Shown one piece after another: positions 1-4,904 of a stretch of DNA of 5,040 nucleotides. Location of the stretch: NCBI GenBank assembly GCA_038253945.1, contig JBBSGR010000041.1, positions 1-5,040 of the forward strand, written 5' to 3'. Both the position numbers and the translations under genes were made by a program. This stretch comes from JBBRYW01 sp038253945 (GTDB lineage Bacteria; Actinomycetota; Thermoleophilia; Gaiellales; Gaiellaceae). The notes below the pieces were generated by a model that ran no database searches, had not been told where the DNA came from, and saw nothing but the letters and a program-made list of their open reading frames with translations. Positions within the stretch are counted from its first letter, which is position 1. Every line of letters starts with the position of its first letter.

Positions 1-1613
1 GCATAGTCGGCGTGGAAGAGCTCGTTCACCGCGCCCTCGAACCCCCCACGCAGGCCTTGCGCGAACACGGTCACGAACGTGACCAGCGCGAGGCCGATCA
101 TCAGCGCGGCCGCGGTCGACGCGGTGCGGCTTGGGTTTCGCATGGTGTTCTCGCGCGCCAGCACGCCCGCAGCGCCGCCGATGCGGGACGCGGGCCAGCC
201 GAGCGCGCCGGCAAGCGGCGGCACGAGCGTGGGCGCGAAGATCGCGACGCCGACGAAGAGCAGCAGGATTCCGCCGCCCATCAGCAGCAAGTGCTGCGCG
301 ACCGACAGTCCGTGGCGGAAGGCGCCGAGAGCGAGCAGCCCGACACCGAGCGCGATCACGAGGCTTCCGGTCAGCGGGCCGAAGCGCGCCAGGCGGGACG
401 GCGGCAGAACGGCGCCCTCGCGCACGGCGGCGATCGGGGGCACGCGGGTCGCCCGCAGCGCGGGGCGGAGGCTCGCGACCAGCGTCACGAGAATCCCGAC
501 CAGCAGGCTGACCACGATCGTCCGCGGCGCGAACACCGTCGAGCCCTGGGGCAGGTCCAGGTTCGCCTTCGAGAAGACCCACGTGAGGCCACGCGCGAGC
601 CCCAGACCGGCGAAGAGGCCCACGACCGAGGCGAGGATGCCGACGACGAGCGCCTCCAGGACGACCGAGGCGAGAATCTGACGCCGCGAGCCGCCGATCG
701 TCCGAATGGTCGCGAACTCTCGGGCGCGCTGCGCAATCGTGATCGAGAGCGTGTTCGCGATCACAAACGCACCGACGAAGAGCGCGACCCCCGCGAAAGC
801 GAGCAACGCCTTCTGCAGGAACCCGGTGAAGGACGAGACACCCTTCTCGTCCTGCTTCGCCTGTGCGTTCGCGTCACGCGCCTGCGCGGTCCGGGGCAGG
901 ACGGGCCGAATCTCGGAGAGGAGCTGCTTCGTGGTCATTCCGGGCTTTCCGGCGACGCGGATCACGTCCAGCTCGCCGACCTTGCCGAGCAGCCGCTGTC
1001 CCGTGGCCAGATCGAACACGGCGATCGTCGCACCGCCGATCGAGCTGACCGAGGCGAACTCCGTGATGCCGGTGATCCGGAAGTGCTTCACGCCCGAGTG
1101 GGTCAGGACTCCGATCTCGTCCCCGACGTTGAAGTGCTTGTTCTTCGCGGTGGCGATGTCGATCGAGGTCTCGCCGCCGTTCGACGGCCAGTTGCCCCGG
1201 ACGAGCGAGAGCGGGTTGAAACGCTGTTCCTTAGGGTCGATCCCGAACGCGAGGCTCGGCGCCTGCCCGCCGATCGTCTTGCCGGAAGCGTCGACCAGCT
1301 TCGTGTTTTGATCGGCGACCGAGCCGGCGGCTGCGGCGACGTCGGGCAACCCACGCACGCGCGCGAGCACCGTTTCCGGAAAACCCGGCGCGGCGCTCGT
1401 GGGGCCGTTGTCGCCCTCGAAGGCGACCTTGCTCGTGATCACGACGTCGGTGTTCTTGTACGACTGCGTGAAGATCGTGTGGAAGCCCCTGTTGATCGTG
1501 TCCGTCAGCACGAACGTGCCGCTGATCATCGCCACGCCGAGCACGATTGCGAGCGCGGTGAGCGCGCTGCGGAGCTTGCGTCCGAGCAGACCCTTCAGCG
1601 CGATCCGGATCAT
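1..1613 (-). CDS. FtsX-like ABC transporter permease (MacB/LolC type), C-terminus beyond window
   Basis: This is the membrane subunit of an ABC exporter of the FtsX/MacB superfamily, and its ATPase partner is the gene directly upstream. Reading from the ATG at 1613, the frame stays open for 537 codons to the window edge. The start MIRIALKGLLGRKLRSAL is the typical cytoplasmic N-terminus of these permeases. Segments seen: TM1 at about residues 17-37; a large extracytoplasmic domain (MacB_PCD type) at about 40-255; TM2 262-290; TM3 316-341; TM4 363-386; the conserved cytoplasmic RVPPIAAVRE at 390-399; then TM5 412-432, TM6 442-465, and TM7 497-519, which opens a second repeat of the same fold. 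This is the duplicated arrangement usual in proteins of roughly 800-850 residues, so about a third is missing. The start overlaps the ATPase stop as ATGA (1610-1613), which indicates translational coupling. No clear independent ribosome binding site is visible. The cargo is unknown; lipid, lipoprotein, peptide or drug export are all possible for the family. Confidence 0.93.
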   Translation of the reverse strand, partial: MIRIALKGLLGRKLRSALTALAIVLGVAMISGTFVLTDTINRGFHTIFTQSYKNTDVVITSKVAFEGDNGPTSAAPGFPETVLARVRGLPDVAAAAGSVADQNTKLVDASGKTIGGQAPSLAFGIDPKEQRFNPLSLVRGNWPSNGGETSIDIATAKNKHFNVGDEIGVLTHSGVKHFRITGITEFASVSSIGGATIAVFDLATGQRLLGKVGELDVIRVAGKPGMTTKQLLSEIRPVLPRTAQARDANAQAKQDEKGVSSFTGFLQKALLAFAGVALFVGAFVIANTLSITIAQRAREFATIRTIGGSRRQILASVVLEALVVGILASVVGLFAGLGLARGLTWVFSKANLDLPQGSTVFAPRTIVVSLLVGILVTLVASLRPALRATRVPPIAAVREGAVLPPSRLARFGPLTGSLVIALGVGLLALGAFRHGLSVAQHLLLMGGGILLLFVGVAIFAPTLVPPLAGALGWPASRIGGAAGVLARENTMRNPSRTASTAAALMIGLALVTFVTVFAQGLRGGFEGAVNELFHADY

Positions 1614-2371
1614 GGCTCGCCGAGCTCGTTCATGACGGCGAGGACGTCCGGGGCGGTCGCGCCGTCGAGGTCGCGCACGATCAGGCCGTCTGCGAGGAAG
1701 AGGATGCGGTCGGCGATCGCCGCGGCGTTCGGCTCATGGGTGACCATCACGGTCGTCTGGCCGTAGGTGTCGACCGAGTCGCGGAGCAGCTCCAGGATCT
1801 CCCCGCTGGTCTTCGAATCGAGGTTGCCGGTCGGCTCGTCCGCGAACACGACTGTGGGCCGAGAGACGAGCGCGCGCGCGATCGCGACGCGCTGCTGCTG
1901 GCCGCCCGAGAGCTCCGACGGTCGATGGTGTGCCCGGTCGTCGAGGCCCGTCTTCTTCATCAGGTCCCGGAACCACTTGTCGTCGGGCTTCTGGCCGGCG
2001 ATCGAAAGCGGGAGGAGCACGTTCTCCTCCGCAGTCAGCATCGGCAGCAGGTTGAAGAACTGGAAGACGAAGCCGATGTGGCGGCGCCGGAGCTTCGTCA
2101 GGTCGGTGTCGTTCATCTTCCCGATGTTCTCGCCGGCGATCACAACCTCGCCCGCGGTCGGTCGGTCGAGCCCGGCGAGAATGTGCATCAGGGTCGACTT
2201 GCCCGAGCCGGAAGGGCCCATCACGGCGGTCAGCCGGCCCTTCGGGACGTCGAGGCTGACGCCACGCAGCGCGTCCACCGCGGTGCCGCCCTGGCCGTAG
2301 CGCCGCTCGAGCTCGGTGGCGCTGACGACCGCTTCGGGGGCGTTTCCGTCGATAGCAGCCACGTCGGCCAC
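1610..2371 (-). CDS. ABC transporter ATP-binding protein, MacB/LolD family
   Basis: This cytoplasmic ATPase energises the FtsX-like permease encoded next to it. The 253-residue protein is complete and all nucleotide-binding motifs are intact: Walker A GPSGSGKST (52-60), Q-loop glutamine in FVFQFFN (Q104), signature LSGGQQQR (154-161), Walker B VVFADEP with catalytic glutamate E179, D-loop NLDS (183-186) and switch histidine H212 in VTHEP. The pattern ADEPTGNLDS is characteristic of the MacB/LolD/FtsE group. A non-conserved N-terminal stretch of about 15 residues precedes the domain. The likely start is GTG at 2371. The frame is closed by a stop 36 bases upstream (2405-2407), so little extension is possible, but no convincing Shine-Dalgarno is seen and a downstream GTG at codon 4 is an alternative. 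The stop overlaps the permease start by 4 bp. The family is certain; the substrate cannot be read from an ATPase. Confidence 0.96.
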   Translation of the reverse strand: MADVAAIDGNAPEAVVSATELERRYGQGGTAVDALRGVSLDVPKGRLTAVMGPSGSGKSTLMHILAGLDRPTAGEVVIAGENIGKMNDTDLTKLRRRHIGFVFQFFNLLPMLTAEENVLLPLSIAGQKPDDKWFRDLMKKTGLDDRAHHRPSELSGGQQQRVAIARALVSRPTVVFADEPTGNLDSKTSGEILELLRDSVDTYGQTTVMVTHEPNAAAIADRILFLADGLIVRDLDGATAPDVLAVMNELGEP

Positions 2372-2416
2372 GCTATCGGAACCGGCAACGGCGGTTGGTG
2401 TGGGTTAACCGAATTG
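2372..2416 (-). other. Short spacer between cax and the ABC ATPase
   Basis: This 45-bp gap has a small AT-richer patch (GGTTAACC palindrome at 2403-2410 and AATTGTTAC at 2412-2420, reaching into the cax stop codon). No hairpin with a T-run is visible, so nothing here clearly ends the cax transcript, and read-through into the exporter genes is plausible. A weak internal promoter cannot be excluded. Confidence 0.4.
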
Positions 2417-3463
2417 TTACCGGTCGCCCACGGCCAGGAACGTGGCGGCGACGGCGGCGTACACCCCGACCAGCATCCAGCCTTCCCAACGCTTCGAGAC
2501 GCCGTCGCGGATCACGATCGCGACGAACACGGCTGCGCCGCCCATCGCCGCGAGCTCGACCGGCCGGAACGAGAGGGCCAACGGGTGCGGAAAGAGGAAC
2601 GAGAGCAGGACGATCGCCGGCGCGACGAACAGCGCCACCTGCGCGCTCGACGAGATTGCGATCTCGGTCGCCAGCTCGAGCTTCCCGCGCCGGGCGATCA
2701 CGACCGCGCCGCCGTGCTCGGCTGCGTTGCCGACGATGGCCACGATCACCGCGGCGATGAAGAACTCCGAGAGGTTCGCCGTATGTGCGAACGACTCGAG
2801 CGAATGGACGAGCAGCTCGCTGATCAGCGCGGTCAAGAGGGTCGCGGCGGCAAGCGCGGCGAGCGACCCGGGCAGCGTCCAGCCTGTTCTCGGCTCTGTC
2901 TCTGTCTCCGCGTGCGCCTGGCGGTGCCGGCGCAGGTTCCTGCCCGTCATTACGACGTAGACGAGCAGGAGGCCGATCGCCACCGGAATCGAGAGGACGG
3001 CGAGCCCGTGGCGGTTCGGGTCGCCGTGGCCGGCCGCAATCGCCGGGACGAGGAAGGCCAGCACGCCGAGTACCACGAGTCCGAGCTGCACGCTGAGCGA
3101 GCGGCGATCCAGCCTCCCCTCGTTCGGGCCGAAGATCAGCGCGACGCCCAGCACGAGCAAGATGTTCGACACGACCGAGCCGGCGAGCGACCCGCGCACG
3201 ACGTCCGGCAGGCCGTTCCCGACGGCGAAGAGCGCGATGATCAGCTCGGGCGCGTTGCCGAAGCTCGCGTTGAGGAAGCCGCCTACACCGGGGCCGGTGT
3301 GCTCGGCGGCATGCTCCGTCGCCTCCCCGATCAGCCACGCCAGCGGAACCAGCGCCGCCGCGGCGAGGACGAAGAGCAACGTGTCGTTCGCGTGGAAGGC
3401 GAAGCGTGCTGCAAGTGCGACCGGCGCGAGCACGAGCGAGCCCCAGAGGATCGTGCGCGCCAC
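2417..3463 (-). CDS. cax: Calcium/proton antiporter, CaxA/CaCA superfamily
   Basis: This integral membrane exchanger couples proton entry to Ca2+ (or other divalent cation) extrusion. The 348-residue protein is complete and very hydrophobic, with about 10-11 membrane segments in two homologous halves. The two diagnostic alpha-repeat motifs are both present: GFLNASFGNAPELIIALFAV at about 62-81, with cation-binding E73, and IVGNAAEHGGAVVIA at 243-257, with E249. These are the c-1 and c-2 regions of Cax proteins. A hydrophilic loop near 174-195 (RNLRRHRQAHAETETEPRTG), rich in charged residues and histidine, separates the halves, where many Cax proteins carry an acidic linker. The length fits the bacterial family (about 350-370). 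The chosen start is GTG at 3463, preceded at about 5 nt by a weak purine-rich GGGTAGG. It is first of three co-directional genes and lies 45 bp from the ABC ATPase. Metal specificity is not readable from sequence alone. Confidence 0.95.
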   Translation of the reverse strand: MARTILWGSLVLAPVALAARFAFHANDTLLFVLAAAALVPLAWLIGEATEHAAEHTGPGVGGFLNASFGNAPELIIALFAVGNGLPDVVRGSLAGSVVSNILLVLGVALIFGPNEGRLDRRSLSVQLGLVVLGVLAFLVPAIAAGHGDPNRHGLAVLSIPVAIGLLLVYVVMTGRNLRRHRQAHAETETEPRTGWTLPGSLAALAAATLLTALISELLVHSLESFAHTANLSEFFIAAVIVAIVGNAAEHGGAVVIARRGKLELATEIAISSSAQVALFVAPAIVLLSFLFPHPLALSFRPVELAAMGGAAVFVAIVIRDGVSKRWEGWMLVGVYAAVAATFLAVGDR

Positions 3464-3482
3464 GGACCTACCCTAGCCACCG

Positions 3483-3530
3483 ATGCTCAGCGCGGTCCTC
3501 TTCGACGTGGGCAACACACTCGCGCAGTGG
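3483..3530 (+). pseudogene. N-terminal remnant of a HAD-superfamily hydrolase
   Basis: An ATG at 3483 opens MLSAVLFDVGNTLAQW, a near-textbook HAD motif I segment: a hydrophobic strand followed by the nucleophile aspartate (residue 8) in DVGNT. HAD enzymes are typically 200 or more residues. Here the similarity stops after about 16 residues. The same frame then runs through low-complexity Gly/Arg-rich sequence to a stop at 3782, overlapping the next gene, and neither other plus-strand frame recovers later HAD motifs. The best reading is that the 5' end of a gene once divergent from cax survived a deletion or insertion. There is no obvious ribosome binding site. A chance match is the alternative, though a 12-residue fit to motif I makes that less likely. 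Confidence 0.45.
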
Positions 3531-3612
3531 GTCGTCGGCGGAGGCGGGCTTTGCGGGGCGCAGCCTCACGAACGCTCGAATGGAGATCCTCGGCGAAGGA
3601 GGGGGCTCAAGG

Positions 3613-3631
3613 GGGGAACCATGGGTTACCC
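3613..3631. other. Intergenic hairpin, 8-bp arms, 3-nt loop
   Basis: GGGGAACC and GGTTACCC flank ATG and pair at 7 of 8 positions. If the cax operon starts upstream of it on the minus strand, the hairpin would sit in that 5' leader, where it could affect expression. No T-run follows on either strand, so it is not a convincing terminator. I could not match the region to a riboswitch class. Confidence 0.35.
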
Positions 3632-3638
3632 GTGCTGG

Positions 3639-3667
3639 CGACTACCCCGGCGACCCCGAAAAGTCAA
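3639..3667 (-). promoter_or_regulatory. Candidate minus-strand promoter toward cax
   Basis: On the minus strand a near-consensus -35 TTGACT (3667-3662) is followed after 17 bases by a poor -10 TAGTCG (3644-3639). It would give the cax operon an untranslated leader of about 170 nt. The -35 is good but the -10 is weak, so this is a tentative call. Confidence 0.25.
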
Positions 3668-3670
3668 GTC

Positions 3671-3699
3671 TTGCGGAGCCTTTATCCACAGCCCACAAT
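3671..3699 (+). promoter_or_regulatory. Candidate promoter of the cysteine-rich gene, leaderless arrangement
   Basis: TTGCGG (3671-3676) and CACAAT (3694-3699) are spaced by exactly 17 bases. Transcription would start about 7 bases after the -10, at or next to the ATG at 3706, giving a leaderless mRNA. This agrees with the absence of any Shine-Dalgarno-like purine run in the bases just before that ATG. Leaderless transcripts are common in Actinobacteria. Confidence 0.4.
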
Positions 3700-3705
3700 C
3701 GACGC

Positions 3706-4119
3706 ATGCAACCACCGCCGAGCGATGTCCTGGGCGAGCTCCCGCTTCACCCTCAGGACGAGCTGGAGTGCCGGCGGTGTGAGGTTCACTGCGGCAAGGT
3801 CGTCTACCCCTCGGCCTGCCTCGAGCGGGCGTGCCCGTTCTCCTATGCGTACACCGACCACGGCCACACCTACGTCGGCTGCATGCAGAAGGTCTACGGG
3901 GTCGAGATCGATCTCGACCTAATGGAGGCGGCGGAGCGTCGCGGCGGTTTCGGGGCGGTCCGGGCAACCCGTGCGCCGCTCCCGATGTGCCACGTCGAGG
4001 TCGAGAGCTGCTACGACAGCCGCGCGGACGAGCTCGGCTGTGTCAATCCGGAGTTCGGCGAGCTGCCGGTCGGGACACCGAACTTCCGGATCTTCGCGCA
4101 GATCTCGCCGAGCGCCTAG
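3706..4119 (+). CDS. Small conserved cysteine-rich protein of unknown function
   Basis: This 137-residue soluble protein has no signal peptide or membrane segment. It has nine cysteines (22, 25, 29, 38, 43, 59, 95, 102, 112) and histidines at 15, 28, 52, 54 and 96. The first cluster, ECRRCEVHCGK (C-x2-C-x3-C), continues as C-x8-C-x4-C, then GHTYVGCMQKVYGVEIDLDL and later PLPMCHVEVESCYD. The spacing suggests Zn2+ or Fe-S binding, but no known cluster motif fits exactly. From memory it resembles an uncharacterised protein of Thermoleophilia-type actinobacteria; I assign no function. The ATG at 3706 is preferred because the conserved-looking sequence starts just after it and a well-spaced promoter abuts it. 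An in-frame ATG at 3580 would add 42 low-complexity residues and is less likely. The TAG stop is the first triplet of the downstream repeat array. The gene faces the hydrolase remnant, with the array between them. Confidence 0.82.
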   Translation: MQPPPSDVLGELPLHPQDELECRRCEVHCGKVVYPSACLERACPFSYAYTDHGHTYVGCMQKVYGVEIDLDLMEAAERRGGFGAVRATRAPLPMCHVEVESCYDSRADELGCVNPEFGELPVGTPNFRIFAQISPSA

Positions 4120-4138
4120 GCGCCGACTCGGCGGCGCC
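4119..4138 (+). terminator. Hairpin A of repeat copy 1, possible terminator of the cysteine-rich gene
   Basis: GGCGCCG (4119-4125) pairs perfectly with CGGCGCC (4132-4138) around ACTCGG, followed by only three T residues (4140-4142). The stem includes the G of the stop codon. It is GC-only and stable, but the short T-run makes intrinsic termination uncertain. The same hairpin recurs in copies 2-4, so a read-through transcript would meet it four times. Confidence 0.45.
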
Positions 4139-4146
4139 GTTTCAGT

Positions 4147-4169
4147 GGATGCCAGCTTGGCTGGCGTCC
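4147..4169. repeat. Hairpin B of repeat copy 1
   Basis: GGATGCCAGC and GCTGGCGTCC form a 10-bp stem, with one T-G wobble, around the triloop TTG. Outside it TTCAG (4141-4145) pairs with CTGAA (4174-4178), giving a longer interrupted stem in this copy only. Compared with copies 2-4, one C-G pair is reversed to G-C and the stem is two pairs shorter, with both arms changed together. Confidence 0.7.
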
Positions 4170-4245
4170 GCGTCTGAACTGACCGGTCGACCCGGGCTCG
4201 GAGGCCGTGTCGGCTCGTAGGCGCCGACTCGGCGGCGCCGTCTCA

Positions 4246-4272
4246 GGACGTGCGAGCTTGGCTCGCGCGTCC
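4246..4272. repeat. Hairpin B of repeat copies 2-4 (first instance shown)
   Basis: GGACGTGCGAGC and GCTCGCGCGTCC form a 12-bp stem with one T-G wobble around the triloop TTG. Identical hairpins occur at 4349-4375 and 4452-4478. The triloop and wobble pair are shared with copy 1 although the arms differ in sequence and length. Confidence 0.75.
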
Positions 4273-4525
4273 GTCTGCGCTCCCTTACCGAGCCCGCCCG
4301 AAGTTCACCGTGTCGGCTCCTAGGCGCCGACTCGGCGGCGCCGTCTCAGGACGTGCGAGCTTGGCTCGCGCGTCCGTCTGCGCTCCCTTACCGAGCCCGC
4401 CCGAAGTTCACCGTGTCGGCTCCTAGGCGCCGACTCGGCGGCGCCGTTTCAGGACGTGCGAGCTTGGCTCGCGCGTCCGTCTGCGCTCCCTTACCGAGCC
4501 CGCCCGAAGTTCACCGTGACGGCGC

Positions 4526-4544
4526 AGGCGCCGACTCGGCGCCT
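4526..4544. repeat. Perfect 19-bp palindrome ending the repeat array
   Basis: AGGCGCCGACTCGGCGCCT has 9-bp arms around a single central C. It is the head of a fifth repeat copy that lacks the extra GGC seen in copies 1-4 and is not followed by the rest of the unit. It could be the boundary of the array, the ancestral form of hairpin A, or a terminator stem for the convergent hydrolase. No T-run follows on either strand. Confidence 0.6.
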
Positions 4545-4553
4545 ATCCGTCCG

Positions 4554-4570
4554 AGTAACAACGTGTTACT
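4554..4570. promoter_or_regulatory. AT-richer inverted repeat, operator-like
   Basis: AGTAACA and TGTTACT are perfect 7-bp arms around ACG, in a window where such AT content is rare. It lies 46 bp past the hydrolase stop, so it might be the end of that transcript, but no T-run follows. The arm spacing is more like a dimeric regulator's site. No nearby start codon explains what it would control. Confidence 0.4.
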
Positions 4571-4615
4571 AGAGCTTGATGTGAAAGTCTCCCAACGCTT
4601 GCGGCGCCCACCCGC

Positions 4616-4903
4616 TTAGGCGAGACTGGCCAGGAACTCGCGCATGAGGCGGTAGCTCTCCGCCGGGTTGTCGACGATTACCTCGTGTGCGGCCTCGGGG
4701 ACGAGCTCAAGTCGGGCGAGACCCTTAGGAATCGCCTCGACGATCTCCCGCGCCAGGTGAGCCGGAACGGTCGAATCCTGCTCGCCCAAGAGGACGAGGG
4801 CGGGGCAGCGGACGGCGCCGAGCCGGTCGCGCAGATCCATCACTCTGATTTCGCGCGTGAAGTGGAGATTCACCTCCGGCGTCTCGATCCGCTCCGCCTC
4901 TAG
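4616..4903 (-). pseudogene. Alpha/beta hydrolase, C-terminal fragment truncated by an insertion sequence
   Basis: The surviving 95 residues are the C-terminal third of an alpha/beta-hydrolase-fold enzyme (family length about 250-280). Seen here: DLRDRLGAVRCPALVLLGEQD followed by TVP, holding the acid of the catalytic triad (D43 of the fragment, codon 4775-4777), and LELVPEAAHEV, holding the catalytic histidine (H73). The rest of the helix, NPAESYRLMREFLASL, is typical of the family. The nucleophile serine and oxyanion hole lie upstream, on the far side of the IS481-type element. The hydrolase-like frame runs from the TAA at 4616 back to about 4903, where insertion sequence begins. An in-frame GTG at 4873 could in principle start an 85-residue product, but it would lack the nucleophile and be inactive. 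The specific substrate (ester, lactone, peptide) is unknown. Confidence 0.8.
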
Positions 4904-4904
4904 C
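4899..4904. other. Probable IS481-type target site, TCTAGC
   Basis: TCTAGC fits NCTAGN, the 6-bp target described for IS481 of Bordetella pertussis, and sits exactly between hydrolase-like sequence and the presumed element end. If so, the same six bases should be repeated on the other flank, outside this window. Confidence 0.55.

Larger units (their letters stand above)
3464..3705. other. Divergent intergenic region between cax and the cysteine-rich gene
   Basis: This 242-bp stretch separates the minus-strand cax operon from the plus-strand cysteine-rich gene. It contains a HAD-type N-terminal remnant just after the cax start (3483-3530), a G-rich tract (3597-3616), a hairpin (3613-3631), and putative promoter elements in both directions near 3640-3700. 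No complete gene is supported: the open frames crossing it lose all protein-like character after the HAD motif. Confidence 0.6.
4117..4524. repeat. Tandem repeat array, four copies of 101-103 bp with conserved hairpins
   Basis: The copies start at 4117, 4218, 4321 and 4424, each with TAGGCGCCGACTCGGC. Copies 2 and 3 are identical over 103 bp. Copy 4 matches them except for one C-to-T change early and an altered last stretch. Copy 1 keeps the first 24 bases but diverges through the rest. The period is not a multiple of three and stops fall in the frames, so the array is not a coding repeat. Each copy has hairpin A (GGCGCCG pairing with CGGCGCC, 6-nt loop), hairpin B (10-12 bp stem, TTG loop), and a possible weak stem between GAGCC and GGCTC near the unit end. 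The array lies between two convergent genes. It may act in transcription termination or be a structured repeat family. It resembles neither CRISPR (no spacers) nor a transposon end. Confidence 0.9.

Noticed and set aside
12..1766. Long plus-strand open frame of 584 codons antisense to the permease
   Set aside because: Its translation is dominated by Arg, Glu, Asp, His and Gln without domain structure, as expected opposite a GC-rich gene. The minus strand gives an unmistakable FtsX permease.
2403..2421. Operator-like inverted repeat in the cax-ATPase spacer
   Set aside because: Beyond the 8-bp GGTTAACC the arms match poorly, so it is not a credible regulator site.
2373..3338. Minus-strand 321-codon frame overlapping cax
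   Set aside because: It is an Arg-rich out-of-frame reading of cax, whose own frame carries both GNAPE and GNAAEH motifs.
3597..3623. G-quadruplex from G-runs
   Set aside because: Only three separated runs of three or more G are clear, so a stable four-run quadruplex is not supported.
3560..3660. c-di-AMP (ydaO) or c-di-GMP riboswitch, suggested by GGGGGAACC on the plus strand and GCAAAGCC on the minus strand
   Set aside because: Only isolated short matches are present. The other conserved blocks of each class are missing or in the wrong order.
3621..3782. Small gene starting at ATG 3621 after a G-rich putative ribosome binding site
   Set aside because: The product is an Arg/Pro/Ser-rich out-of-frame reading that overlaps the well-supported cysteine-rich gene.
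1736..3922. Plus-strand open frame of 728 codons spanning the ATPase, cax and the intergenic region
   Set aside because: It is antisense to two well-supported genes, has the same charged low-complexity composition, and cuts across unrelated gene boundaries.
4117..4544. CRISPR array
   Set aside because: The units are contiguous with no unique spacers, the period is over 100 bp, and no cas gene is present.
4353..4619. Plus-strand 88-codon frame through the repeats
   Set aside because: It reads through repeat units whose 103-bp period shifts the frame each time, so it cannot be a conserved protein.
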